A stretch of 43,948 bases of DNA from CAZTCJ01 sp964612085. GTDB lineage: Bacteria; Pseudomonadota; Alphaproteobacteria; JAJFIK01. Numbering within the stretch: position 1 is the stretch's first letter; each line of letters opens with the position of its first letter. The translations under genes were made by a program, and so were the position numbers. Where the stretch lies: the NCBI GenBank assembly GCA_964612085.1, contig CAZTCJ010000025.1, positions 1 to 43,948 of the forward strand. Direction: 5' to 3'. Of the stretch, positions 16,168 to 24,126 are shown piece by piece. The notes beneath the pieces were generated by a model. It saw only the letters and a list, made by a program, of their open reading frames with translations, ran no database searches and was not told where the DNA came from.

Positions 16168-17961
16168 ATGAGCCTGATCGACCGGATACGGCGGGACTGG
16201 ACGACCTTGACCGTTTTGCTCCGGGTCAAGAAACGCTTGGCCCATGTCAACCCGGACATGACCGAGACCATGGCGGATCTGGTGGAACGCTGGGCCCGCG
16301 AGACACCGGACGCGACCGCGATCCTGAGCGACGGCGAAACCTACACCTACAAACAGTACAATGAGGCGGGTGACCGCTATGCGGCCTGGGCCGTCTCCCA
16401 GGGCATCGGTCTGGGCGATACCGTGGCGCTGCTGATGGAAAACCGGGCGGACTATCTGTTCGCCTGTCTGGGGCTTGCCAAGATCGGCGCCGTCACGGCC
16501 CTGATCAACACCAATCAGAAAGGCACGGCGCTGGCCCATTCCCTGAATATTTCAGGCGCCAAACACCTCATTCTGGGCGAGGAGCTTGGCGCCCATTACG
16601 AGACGGCCACGGACCTGCTCAAAGAGCCGCTGACCGTCTGGAGCTGCCACGGCAACGTGCCGGGCACGGAGGACCTGAGCAGCGCCTTGCACGCGCATGG
16701 AGACCGCGCCTTCGGACCGGCGGACCGGACAGGGCTCACAGGCGCCGATATTTGTTTCTACATCTATACCAGCGGCACCACGGGCCTGCCCAAGGCCGCG
16801 AAGTTCTCCCATATGCGGTTTTATTCCGGCGCCCACGGATTCGCAGCTTCCTCCGGTGCCAGTTCGGACGACCGCATGTATCTGGTTCTGCCGCTCTATC
16901 ATTCCGCGGGCGGCGTTCTGGCCGTGGGCCAGATGCTGTCCGTCGGCGGCTCGATCATCCTGAAGCGGAAATTCTCGGTCAGCCAGTTCTGGGACGACTG
17001 CATCACTCATGACGCGACCATGTTCCAATATATCGGTGAACTGTGCCGCTATCTCCTGAATACGCCCACCCACCCCCGGGAAACGTCGCACAGGATCCGC
17101 TGCGTGGTGGGGAACGGTCTGCGTCCGGACATCTGGAACGACTTCAAGACCCGTTTCGCCCTGCCGCGCATCGTGGAGTTCTACGGCTCGACGGAAGGCA
17201 ATGTCACGCTCATCAATGTGGACGGCCGGGAAGGCTCGGTCGGCCGCGTGCCCTGGTATGCCAGGAAGACGATCCCGGTCGAACTGGTGCGCTTCGATAT
17301 CGAACGCGAAGAGCCCGTGCGCGGCCCGGACGGGCTGTGCATTCCATGCGCGCCCGGCGAAGTAGGCGAAGCGGTGGGCCGCATCAGCTCCGACCTGCCG
17401 CGTGCCCGGTTCGAAGGCTATTCCAACCAGGAAGCCACGGAAAAGAAGATCCTGCACGACGTGTTCGAGAAGGGCGATGCCTATTTCCGCACGGGCGATC
17501 TGATGCGCCGGGACACGGAAAATTATTTCTATTTCGTGGACCGGATCGGCGACACCTTCCGCTGGAAAGGCGAGAACGTGGCCACATCGGAGGTGGCCGA
17601 AGCCATCTCCGTCTATCCCGGCATCAGCGAGGTGAATGTCTATGGCGTCGCCGTTCCGGGTGCGGACGGGCGGGCGGGCATGGCGGCCATCGTGCTTGCG
17701 GACGAATTGGACCTGGACGCCCTATACAGCCATCTGCAAAAGGAATTGCCGGTCTATGCCCGGCCGCTGTTCCTGCGCATCCAGCCGCAGATCGAGACCA
17801 CCGGCACTTTCAAACACCGCAAGGTCGATCTGGTGAAGGACGGGTTCGATCCCGCCCGCATCGCCGACCCGCTTTATCTGCGCGACGATGCCGCCAACAC
17901 TTATCAGCCGCTCGACGCTGCGCTGTACGACCAGATCAACTCCGGCACGCTCCGGCTTTAG
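16168..17961 (+). CDS. long-chain acyl-CoA synthetase (FATP/FadD6-like)
   Basis: A 597-residue member of the ANL adenylating superfamily. The AMP-binding P-loop YIYTSGTTGLPK is at 198-209, the EFYGSTEGN motif follows about 140 residues later, and the RTGD and GENVATSEV motifs are near residues 450 and 475. The order and the N-terminal basic, hydrophobic start (DRIRRDWTTLTVLLRVKKR) match the very-long-chain acyl-CoA synthetase / fatty acid transport protein group. It activates fatty acids to acyl-CoA with ATP, probably at the inner membrane. AAGGGT precedes the ATG. It converges with the GST gene, ten bases apart. Confidence 0.9.
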   Translation: MSLIDRIRRDWTTLTVLLRVKKRLAHVNPDMTETMADLVERWARETPDATAILSDGETYTYKQYNEAGDRYAAWAVSQGIGLGDTVALLMENRADYLFACLGLAKIGAVTALINTNQKGTALAHSLNISGAKHLILGEELGAHYETATDLLKEPLTVWSCHGNVPGTEDLSSALHAHGDRAFGPADRTGLTGADICFYIYTSGTTGLPKAAKFSHMRFYSGAHGFAASSGASSDDRMYLVLPLYHSAGGVLAVGQMLSVGGSIILKRKFSVSQFWDDCITHDATMFQYIGELCRYLLNTPTHPRETSHRIRCVVGNGLRPDIWNDFKTRFALPRIVEFYGSTEGNVTLINVDGREGSVGRVPWYARKTIPVELVRFDIEREEPVRGPDGLCIPCAPGEVGEAVGRISSDLPRARFEGYSNQEATEKKILHDVFEKGDAYFRTGDLMRRDTENYFYFVDRIGDTFRWKGENVATSEVAEAISVYPGISEVNVYGVAVPGADGRAGMAAIVLADELDLDALYSHLQKELPVYARPLFLRIQPQIETTGTFKHRKVDLVKDGFDPARIADPLYLRDDAANTYQPLDAALYDQINSGTLRL

Positions 17962-17971
17962 GACCAGGACG

Positions 17972-18901
17972 CTAGGCGGGCGTCACCAGAAAGCCCGCAC
18001 GCGGAAAATGCAGCACCACATCGCCCACCCGTTCGTGATGATGGCGGATGGCGATATGCTGGGCGGAGGAACACACGAGCGGCCCCGTCACCGGCACGCG
18101 GCCCGAATCGTCCGGCGTGACCGTCACCGTGTCGCCCGGCTTGCGGCCGTTGGGATCGTAAGGGTCGGCCGCCTCATGGCTCGACGAATAGGCCGCGCGC
18201 GCCTCGTCGAGCGCCGCCTGAGCGGTGATATCCGTACGCTGACCATGACCGATCGCGGCGACACGGTCGGCCCATGCGGTCACTTTCGGAAACTCGTCAA
18301 GCAGCGTGGCGGCCGGCGGAAACGCTCCGCGCAGGAACCAGATGTTCATATAGGCGCTCAGATCCGACAGGCTGGGCGATGCTCCAAGCAGGAACGGCTG
18401 GCCGCCCTTGAGCTGACACTCCAACCAGTCCGCATAGGCCCGGTAATGATCGAGCATGAGGGGTGCGGCGGTCTTCATGGTCTCCACATCGAAGCGCGCG
18501 CCCGCGAAGGCCTGCCGGTCCTTAAGAAAGGATTCGGGCACCTTATCGGCCAGATTGCCGAAAATGATCGCCACCGTCGCCTGAAAGACCGGCGCATCGG
18601 TCCATTTGCTCATGCCCCAGCAGACGCCCTCGCTGCCCGCCGGAAACAGGGTGGGCTGAGGATAACGCCGCTCGATTTCCCGGATGATCATGGAGGTGTC
18701 GCAATAAATATCCGCGCCGATCTGCATCACCGGTGTCTTGCGGTAGCCACCGGTCAGAGGCATCAGGTCGGGCTTGGGCATCATCACCGGAATGTCGACG
18801 GAGCGCCATGCCAGATCCTTCAGCCCCAGGACGAGCCGGACTTTTTCGGAGTAAGGAGAGGCGTCATACTGGTGCAGGATGATGGGGGTATCGGTGGGCA
18901 T
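17972..18901 (-). CDS. glutathione S-transferase family protein with extra C-terminal domain
   Basis: A 309-residue protein. The N-terminal thioredoxin-like half (about 6-85) has SPYSEKVR at 16-23, where the glutathione-contacting serine would lie, KTPVM with the cis-proline at 55-59 and the gamma-glutamyl-binding DTS at 68-70. The helical GST C-domain runs to about 225. A further stretch of about 65 residues (245-309) is rich in short beta strands, prolines and histidines (IRHHHERVGDVVLHF) and is not part of a standard GST. The substrate is unknown. It begins 24 bases after the stop of the carboxymuconolactone decarboxylase-like gene and is probably co-transcribed with it. Confidence 0.85.
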   Translation of the reverse strand: MPTDTPIILHQYDASPYSEKVRLVLGLKDLAWRSVDIPVMMPKPDLMPLTGGYRKTPVMQIGADIYCDTSMIIREIERRYPQPTLFPAGSEGVCWGMSKWTDAPVFQATVAIIFGNLADKVPESFLKDRQAFAGARFDVETMKTAAPLMLDHYRAYADWLECQLKGGQPFLLGASPSLSDLSAYMNIWFLRGAFPPAATLLDEFPKVTAWADRVAAIGHGQRTDITAQAALDEARAAYSSSHEAADPYDPNGRKPGDTVTVTPDDSGRVPVTGPLVCSSAQHIAIRHHHERVGDVVLHFPRAGFLVTPA

Positions 18902-18925
18902 GGCGTCTCTCCTGTGCGCGAGGCG

Positions 18926-19486
18926 TTACGGAATACTGTGCTCGTTGGATCGGAGTAGATCGAGGCTGGCGGTGTCGTCCTCTTCGATATCGACGTCAAA
19001 AGTCTCCAGAAAGCGCGCGACCATCATGTAATAGCCGATGGTCAGAACGAGTTCCTGCAACGACCGGCGGCTCATGGTTTGCGCAAGCGGCAGGAAAGTG
19101 GCGTCGCCCGCGCGGATATTGCGCACGACATCGTCTGTGAACCGCAGAACCTGGCGCTCCAGATCCGTGAAGATCTTGGCGTCGCCGCCCCGGGCCACCG
19201 CCTCGACCTTGCGCCGGGGAATTTCAAGCTGCGCGGCTACTTTTTCATGATGATGGATCTCGTAGGCGGCCCCAGACAAGTGTGCAACACGCAAGATCGC
19301 CAATTCGCGCAGCACCGGATCCAATTCGCCCTTGAAGAGTATGGCGTTCCCCAAACGGACGAACGAGCGGACCGAGGTCTCCGCATGAGCCATCATTAAG
19401 TAGACATTGAGCGGGGGTAATTCGTCGAGCAGTTGGGCAACGGGTTCGGGGGCATTATCGGGGTCCACATAGGGAATGCGCGCCAT
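18926..19486 (-). CDS. carboxymuconolactone decarboxylase (AhpD-like) family protein
   Basis: A 186-residue all-helical protein of the CMD family. It has the RELAILRVAHL helix at 60-70 followed by SGAAYEIHHH at 71-80, the place where AhpD proteins carry CxxC. Both cysteines are absent here, so a peroxidase or disulfide role of the AhpD type is unlikely; the subtype with YE.xxH is widespread and uncharacterised. The start has GGAGAGAG upstream. With the GST behind it this may form a small detoxification operon. Confidence 0.82.
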   Translation of the reverse strand: MARIPYVDPDNAPEPVAQLLDELPPLNVYLMMAHAETSVRSFVRLGNAILFKGELDPVLRELAILRVAHLSGAAYEIHHHEKVAAQLEIPRRKVEAVARGGDAKIFTDLERQVLRFTDDVVRNIRAGDATFLPLAQTMSRRSLQELVLTIGYYMMVARFLETFDVDIEEDDTASLDLLRSNEHSIP

Positions 19487-19803
19487 ACTTTCTCTCTCCA
19501 GGCTTTCTTATGGATTTCGGTGCATTTGCGCCAGTTTATGGGTCCTGACCCTAGAGCATAGTCCGACCTGCCGGGTCGGACTATGCTCTACTACCAAAGA
19601 CAGGGGGCCGTGCAACCCAACTCTTACGCGGCCTTTGCCGCGCGCAGGGGGATGGCTAAGATACGGTATGGGTTTGGCATGACCTCGGGATCCGGCGGAC
19701 GGCAGCCGCATGGCGTCTCGCCAGGCGTTGGATCGTGGGGGCATGGAAGGGGGAAACCTGTAAGCAAAAGAGACCCTTATCTCAGGGCTTCAGGTCGAGG
19801 GTG
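19487..19803. other. gene-free region with several hairpins
   Basis: 317 bases between divergent genes. Besides the compound palindrome at 19540-19590 there is a perfect CGCGGC-CTTT-GCCGCG hairpin at 19627-19642. The plus-strand frame of the next gene is open back to 19735 but without family support. No tRNA or convincing promoter pair was seen. Confidence 0.5.
19540..19590. repeat. compound palindrome: GGGTC-CT-GACCC next to a 17-base perfect inverted repeat
   Basis: 19540-19551 is the palindrome GGGTCCTGACCC. It abuts a 17-base perfect inverted repeat (arms 19552-19568 and 19574-19590, loop TGCCG) whose outer ends are TAGAGC and GCTCTA. No T-tract follows on either strand, so it is not a standard terminator. 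The outer hexamers recur at the ends of the element at 27547-27715, and the GGGTC core recurs at 1487-1500. Confidence 0.75.
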
Positions 19804-20331
19804 ATGGCGTTCAATCCGGTTCTTGTGCTTCTTCTCGTGCTGCTGATGGGCCTGTTGGCGTTGAGCCTGGGCTACCGGCGGGACCAGTCGGCCGCCGCGC
19901 CGGTCAGGCGGACGGTGGAGGTGCTGCGCGGGCTGGCCAAACGCAATCCCGACCGGTACGGACCGGCTCTGGCGCTGCACTTGCGCCTTCTGGCGATCGA
20001 ACTCCTGGAATCGGGCCGCCCGGCCCAGGCGCTCTTGACGGTCATGGGCTCGGTGGACCTCTACCGCGCGCTGGAGCGCAAATATCCCGGCCGGTTCACG
20101 GCGGACCTGCGCGATTCCGTCGATATCGAAGACGTCTTGAAACAGGCCGTCGGCTTCGACCCGGCGGTCGATCTCCATGCCTTGGCCGAGGCAGAAGATT
20201 TCGAGGAGACGGATGAAAACGGCCCGCCCCGGCGCCGCGCCGCCTTCGCGTGGACCATCGCCCTGATCGTCTGGACCCTCAGCGTGCTCGCCTTCGTCGC
20301 CGTCGCCCTGGGGCAAATGTTCACAGGGTAG
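19804..20331 (+). CDS. small membrane protein with a TPR-like segment
   Basis: A 175-residue protein with a membrane helix at each end: about 5-23 (VLVLLLVLLMGLLALSLGY) and about 149-171 (IALIVWTLSVLAFVAVALG). Between them a helical segment contains PALALHLRLLAIELLESGRPAQALL followed by DLYRALERKYPGRF, which fits tetratricopeptide repeats of the type in which each unit ends in nP.rf. The ATG at 19804 (MAFNPV) with CGAGGG upstream is chosen; the open frame continues upstream without family features. A scaffold or adaptor role at the inner membrane is likely, but the partner is unknown. Confidence 0.65.
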   Translation: MAFNPVLVLLLVLLMGLLALSLGYRRDQSAAAPVRRTVEVLRGLAKRNPDRYGPALALHLRLLAIELLESGRPAQALLTVMGSVDLYRALERKYPGRFTADLRDSVDIEDVLKQAVGFDPAVDLHALAEAEDFEETDENGPPRRRAAFAWTIALIVWTLSVLAFVAVALGQMFTG

Positions 20332-20511
20332 GCCTGTAATCCACCGCGCATTTTTGCCGAAAATTGACACTCCTGGCGCAAGAACACCGTGGAGCGGGTG
20401 CTCGCCGGCACTGTTCGCCGGATGCGCGCATATCCGCAAAGCTGCTCTTGCGCGCCGCAGGGCGGCTCCGCCATGATGGCGCGCTGAAAAACAAGAGGGA
20501 CGCCTTCGATC

Positions 20512-21444
20512 ATGACGCTTCATCCGCAGGTTCAGGCCATTCTCGACATGCTGGCCGAAAATCCGCCGCCGCCGCCCGGCACGCTCTCGCCGGACGAGAT
20601 GCGCGCTTTTTATGCCGCCATGTCCGATGTCACCGACCCCAAGGACGTGCCCATCGGCAAGACCGAAAATCTGACGGCGCCCGGCCCGGCCGGGGATATC
20701 CCCGTGCGGATCTACACGCCCGTGGCAGCGGCCACGGTGACACCCGCTCTCGTCTTCTTCCATGGCGGCGGCTGGGTCATCGGCACTCTGGAGACCCATG
20801 ACGCGCTCTGCCGCCTGCTCGCCAATGACAGCGGCTGCAAGGTGGTCTCGGTCGATTACCGTCTGGCGCCGGAACATCCGTTCCCGGCCGCTGCCGACGA
20901 CGCTTTCGCGGCCACCAAATGGGTCTATGAGAACGCCGCCGATATGGGCATCGATGCAAGCTGCATTGCCGTGGGCGGCGATTCCGCGGGTGGTAATCTG
21001 GCGGCCGTGGTCTGCCACATGGCCCAGAGCACGTCGGTCAAGATCGGCTTTCAGATGCTGTTTTATCCGGTCACGGAAGCCCTGGCCGACACCCCGTCCA
21101 TGACCGCCTTCGCCACCGGCTATCTGCTGGAGCGGGACGCCATGGAATGGTTCGTGGCGCAATATGTTCCCGACGGCACGAACCCGAAAGACCCGAAAGT
21201 CTCGCCGCTCCTGGCCGACAGTTTCAAAGGGCAGCCGCCCGCCTATGTGGTCACCGCCGGGTACGACCCCTTGCGGGACGAAGGCCGTGCCTATGCGGAC
21301 AAATTGGACGAAGCCGGCGTCGAGGTTGCTTACATCAATTACGACGACCTGATCCATGGGTTCTACACCATGGCCGGGGTCGTGGAACCGGCCCGCGCCG
21401 CCATCAAGGACGCCGCGATGGCTCTCAAGACCGCCTTCGACTAG
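20512..21444 (+). CDS. HSL-family (GDXG) alpha/beta hydrolase / esterase
   Basis: A 310-residue esterase of the hormone-sensitive-lipase group. The oxyanion-hole motif HGGGW is at 84-88, the nucleophile is S158 in GDSAGG, the acid is probably D252 in YDPLRDE and the histidine is H282 in IHGF. Members hydrolyse short- to medium-chain esters; the natural substrate is unknown. No signal peptide is present, so it should be cytoplasmic. It converges with the alkyl-DHAP-synthase-like gene, six bases apart, which raises a possible but unproven link to lipid turnover. Confidence 0.88.
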   Translation: MTLHPQVQAILDMLAENPPPPPGTLSPDEMRAFYAAMSDVTDPKDVPIGKTENLTAPGPAGDIPVRIYTPVAAATVTPALVFFHGGGWVIGTLETHDALCRLLANDSGCKVVSVDYRLAPEHPFPAAADDAFAATKWVYENAADMGIDASCIAVGGDSAGGNLAAVVCHMAQSTSVKIGFQMLFYPVTEALADTPSMTAFATGYLLERDAMEWFVAQYVPDGTNPKDPKVSPLLADSFKGQPPAYVVTAGYDPLRDEGRAYADKLDEAGVEVAYINYDDLIHGFYTMAGVVEPARAAIKDAAMALKTAFD

Positions 21445-21450
21445 AGTCTC

Positions 21451-23133
21451 TTAATCAGGCAGCAGCTTGCTCGGGTTCATGACGCCGTGGGGGTCGAGCA
21501 CATGGCGCACGGCCTTCAGGACGCCCATGCCCGCCGGGCCTTTTTCTTCCATCATCCATTTGGCGTGATCCGTCCCCACCCCATGGTGGTGACTGATGGT
21601 GCCGCCATGCTCAACGATGGCTTCGCTCGCCGCCGTCTTGATGGTCTTCCATTGCTCGCGCTCGTTGTCGCGGTTGCGGGGAAACACATAAGTGAAGTAA
21701 AGGCTCGCACCGTCCGCATAGGAATGACTCACATGGGCGAGCACCAGACCCCGCGCGCCCTTTGACGGCATAGTCTCGGCCATGGCCTCTTTGATGGCGG
21801 TACGCACCTGCGTATAGAGATGCATGAGATTGGACCAGCGGGTCGCGGTCTCCAGCGTATCGACGCCCAGCCCCCGGTCGAGCATGGGATCGCGGGCATA
21901 GGGCGTCGCGAACCGGCGTTCGTACCAGCGCTCGCCAGGCTTTGTCCCCAGGCTGATACAGGCGTGCTTGGTCAGGGTCTGCCGCGACCGCTCGCGCGCC
22001 CACTGGACCGTTGCCTTGTCGCCCTCAATCCCGACAAGGAGCAGACAAGGCCGGTCCGGAAACTTGCGCATGCTCAAAAGGCCGCGCTCCAGAAAACCGA
22101 CGGCCTCCGGGTCCTTGTTCCGGCCCAGACTTGAGAAGGCCCGCAGAAAATGGGTTTCGTCCGCATCCGACAGGCGCGTCATGGCGATGGGCAGATCGGA
22201 CTGGGCGAGCGCGCGCACGGCCGCCGCGCCTTCCGCAAAACTGCGGAACAGGAAGCCGCGATAGTCGCGGGCTTCCGGAATGGGATGAATACGGATGGTC
22301 GCTTCGGTCAGAATACCGAGCCGGCCTTCGGAGCCGATGACGAGATCGGTCAGGCTCGGCCCCGCCGCCGACGCCGGGAAACATTCCGTCGCCCACAGGC
22401 CTGCGGGCGAGGCGAGCTTGGCGCCTACCACCCAATCCTCGGGCTTGCCGTAGCGGTTTGACTGCTGGCCCGCGCCGCGCGCCGCGATCCAGCCGCCCAG
22501 GGTGGAATACTCAAAGGACTGGGGGAAATGGCCCAGGGTGAAACCGCGCTTGTTCAACGCCTCTTCGAGCGCCGGGCCGTAAATGCCCGTTTCCACCACG
22601 GCCGTCAGCGCTTCTTCATCGACCGTCAGGACACGGTTCATGCGCGTCAGGTCGAGCGTCAGGATTCCTGTTGCATCTGCCGGGGCAACGGCATTGACGC
22701 CGCCGACCACGCTCGATCCGCCGCCAAAGGGGATGACCTTGAAACCGTGGGTGTCGGCGAAGCGCAGGGTCTCGAACACCTGAAGCGGGTTACCCGGATA
22801 AACGACCGCATCGGGCACCATGGCCAGATTGCCGGCCCTGAGCGCCAGCAGATCCACATAACTTTTGCCGCGCGCATGGAACGCCCGTTCATACGGATCG
22901 AGACGCACATGATCCGCACCGATTGCGTTTTGCAGATCGGTCAAAGGCTGTCCGGTCAGTCTGGAAGGCGGCAGTTGGATTTCGCCGAGATCCTTGGCGG
23001 GCGTCGAGGGCAGGCGCTCCAGCCCCAACACTTCGCACATCCACTCCCAGGCGGGGATATTGCCCGCCAGTGGATCCGTATAATCGGCCGGACCCCAGCC
23101 GTTCCAACGCAATGTCTTGCGGTCGATGGTCAT
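21451..23133 (-). CDS. alkyldihydroxyacetonephosphate synthase-like FAD-binding oxidase
   Basis: A 560-residue flavoprotein of the FAD PCMH / VAO superfamily. The FAD domain (about 110-290) has IPFGGGSSVVGG and the segment GSEGRLGILTEATIRI. The C-terminal half carries the features that mark alkyl-DHAP synthases within the superfamily: HVSHSYADGASLYFTY, holding the active-site tyrosine, and SHHHGVG with the histidine triplet at 515-517. In eukaryotic peroxisomes this enzyme swaps the acyl group of acyl-DHAP for a fatty alcohol, forming the ether bond. Whether the bacterial protein does the same is not known. It is the last gene of the operon that begins at 26456; CGGAGAGA precedes the ATG. Confidence 0.87.
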   Translation of the reverse strand: MTIDRKTLRWNGWGPADYTDPLAGNIPAWEWMCEVLGLERLPSTPAKDLGEIQLPPSRLTGQPLTDLQNAIGADHVRLDPYERAFHARGKSYVDLLALRAGNLAMVPDAVVYPGNPLQVFETLRFADTHGFKVIPFGGGSSVVGGVNAVAPADATGILTLDLTRMNRVLTVDEEALTAVVETGIYGPALEEALNKRGFTLGHFPQSFEYSTLGGWIAARGAGQQSNRYGKPEDWVVGAKLASPAGLWATECFPASAAGPSLTDLVIGSEGRLGILTEATIRIHPIPEARDYRGFLFRSFAEGAAAVRALAQSDLPIAMTRLSDADETHFLRAFSSLGRNKDPEAVGFLERGLLSMRKFPDRPCLLLVGIEGDKATVQWARERSRQTLTKHACISLGTKPGERWYERRFATPYARDPMLDRGLGVDTLETATRWSNLMHLYTQVRTAIKEAMAETMPSKGARGLVLAHVSHSYADGASLYFTYVFPRNRDNEREQWKTIKTAASEAIVEHGGTISHHHGVGTDHAKWMMEEKGPAGMGVLKAVRHVLDPHGVMNPSKLLPD

Positions 23134-23184
23134 GGACGTCTCTCCGGGGGACCTATCTCCCGGTGAGACAATCCCCGATCGGTG

Positions 23185-24126
23185 TTACGCCCGCACCGTG
23201 ATGGCACCGGGCAGCAGATCGAATGTGGCGGGCAGACGCCCCGGCGCCTCCCCGTCGATATCGAGCAGCACCAGTTCGTCATGACCCTCGGGGCACGCCG
23301 TTACGCTCCGGCCCCGCAGCACACGGACGTTTTTTTCGTGGATATGCTCGCCCCGGTAGATGGCGCCCATACCCGTTAACGTTTTGACCTTCGACATGTC
23401 GTGCACAATAACGACATCAAAAAGGCCATCGGCCGGATCCGCATGCGGCGCAATAGCCATACCGCCCCCAAAGGTACGACCGTTACTTACCGCTGTGACA
23501 TAAACCGCGTGCACAGTCTCAAAACTGTCATCGATGACGATCCGGACAGGTTGGTTTTTGTACGTCAGAGCGGTTGCCAAACTGTTCCAGGCAAACGCGA
23601 AGCGTCCGCCTAACACTTTGGAAAGGCGCGCTTTGTTGACCGCCCGGTCGACGGCGCCGGAAATGCCGAAACTCGCGATATTGAGGAAATGGCGCGTGGC
23701 TGGCGCACCGGTATGATCCGTGAACGACACCCTGCCCACATCGAGTGTCCGGTCCTGGCCCTCTACAATCGCTTTGAGATAGCCGTCCAGGCTGCCGTCG
23801 AACCCCAGCGTGCGGCGGAAATCCCCGCCGGTGCCGCTCATCACCAGGCCGAGCGCGGCACCGGGCGCGGCAAGGGCGCCATCATCGCCGAAAAAGCCGT
23901 TGACGCATTCGTTCAGCGTGCCGTCGCCGCCCACGGCAATGACAACCTCCGCACCCTGTCTTAATGCGTCACGGGTGAGTGCGGTTGCATGACCTGAATA
24001 TTCCGTAACCGTTACGGAAAGGTCAGAAACGAGAGGGGCCAGACGGCGCTCGATCTCCGGCCACAGGGCTTTCGTGCGCCCACCGGACGACACCGGATTC
24101 ACAACCGCATGAAAGCGCCGTCTCAT
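23185..24126 (-). CDS. diacylglycerol kinase family lipid kinase
   Basis: A 313-residue member of the DAGK catalytic-domain family (YegS/DgkB type). The nucleotide-binding motif GGDGTLNE is at 66-73, NPVSSGG near the N-terminus (10-16) and the GTGGDF loop near 117. It phosphorylates a lipid hydroxyl such as diacylglycerol, or an ether or sphingoid analogue, from ATP. Its ATG overlaps the stop of the GlpD gene by four bases (ATGA), so translation is coupled. The alkyl-DHAP-synthase-like gene follows 51 bases later. The position between a G3P dehydrogenase and an ether-lipid enzyme suggests a glycerolipid substrate. Confidence 0.88.
   Translation of the reverse strand: MRRRFHAVVNPVSSGGRTKALWPEIERRLAPLVSDLSVTVTEYSGHATALTRDALRQGAEVVIAVGGDGTLNECVNGFFGDDGALAAPGAALGLVMSGTGGDFRRTLGFDGSLDGYLKAIVEGQDRTLDVGRVSFTDHTGAPATRHFLNIASFGISGAVDRAVNKARLSKVLGGRFAFAWNSLATALTYKNQPVRIVIDDSFETVHAVYVTAVSNGRTFGGGMAIAPHADPADGLFDVVIVHDMSKVKTLTGMGAIYRGEHIHEKNVRVLRGRSVTACPEGHDELVLLDIDGEAPGRLPATFDLLPGAITVRA

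Noticed and set aside
18926..19486. AhpD-type alkylhydroperoxidase
   Set aside because: The CxxC motif is missing; the protein belongs to the wider CMD family but cannot use that chemistry.
20364..20369. Perfect TTGACA before the HSL esterase
   Set aside because: No -10-like hexamer at any suitable distance downstream.
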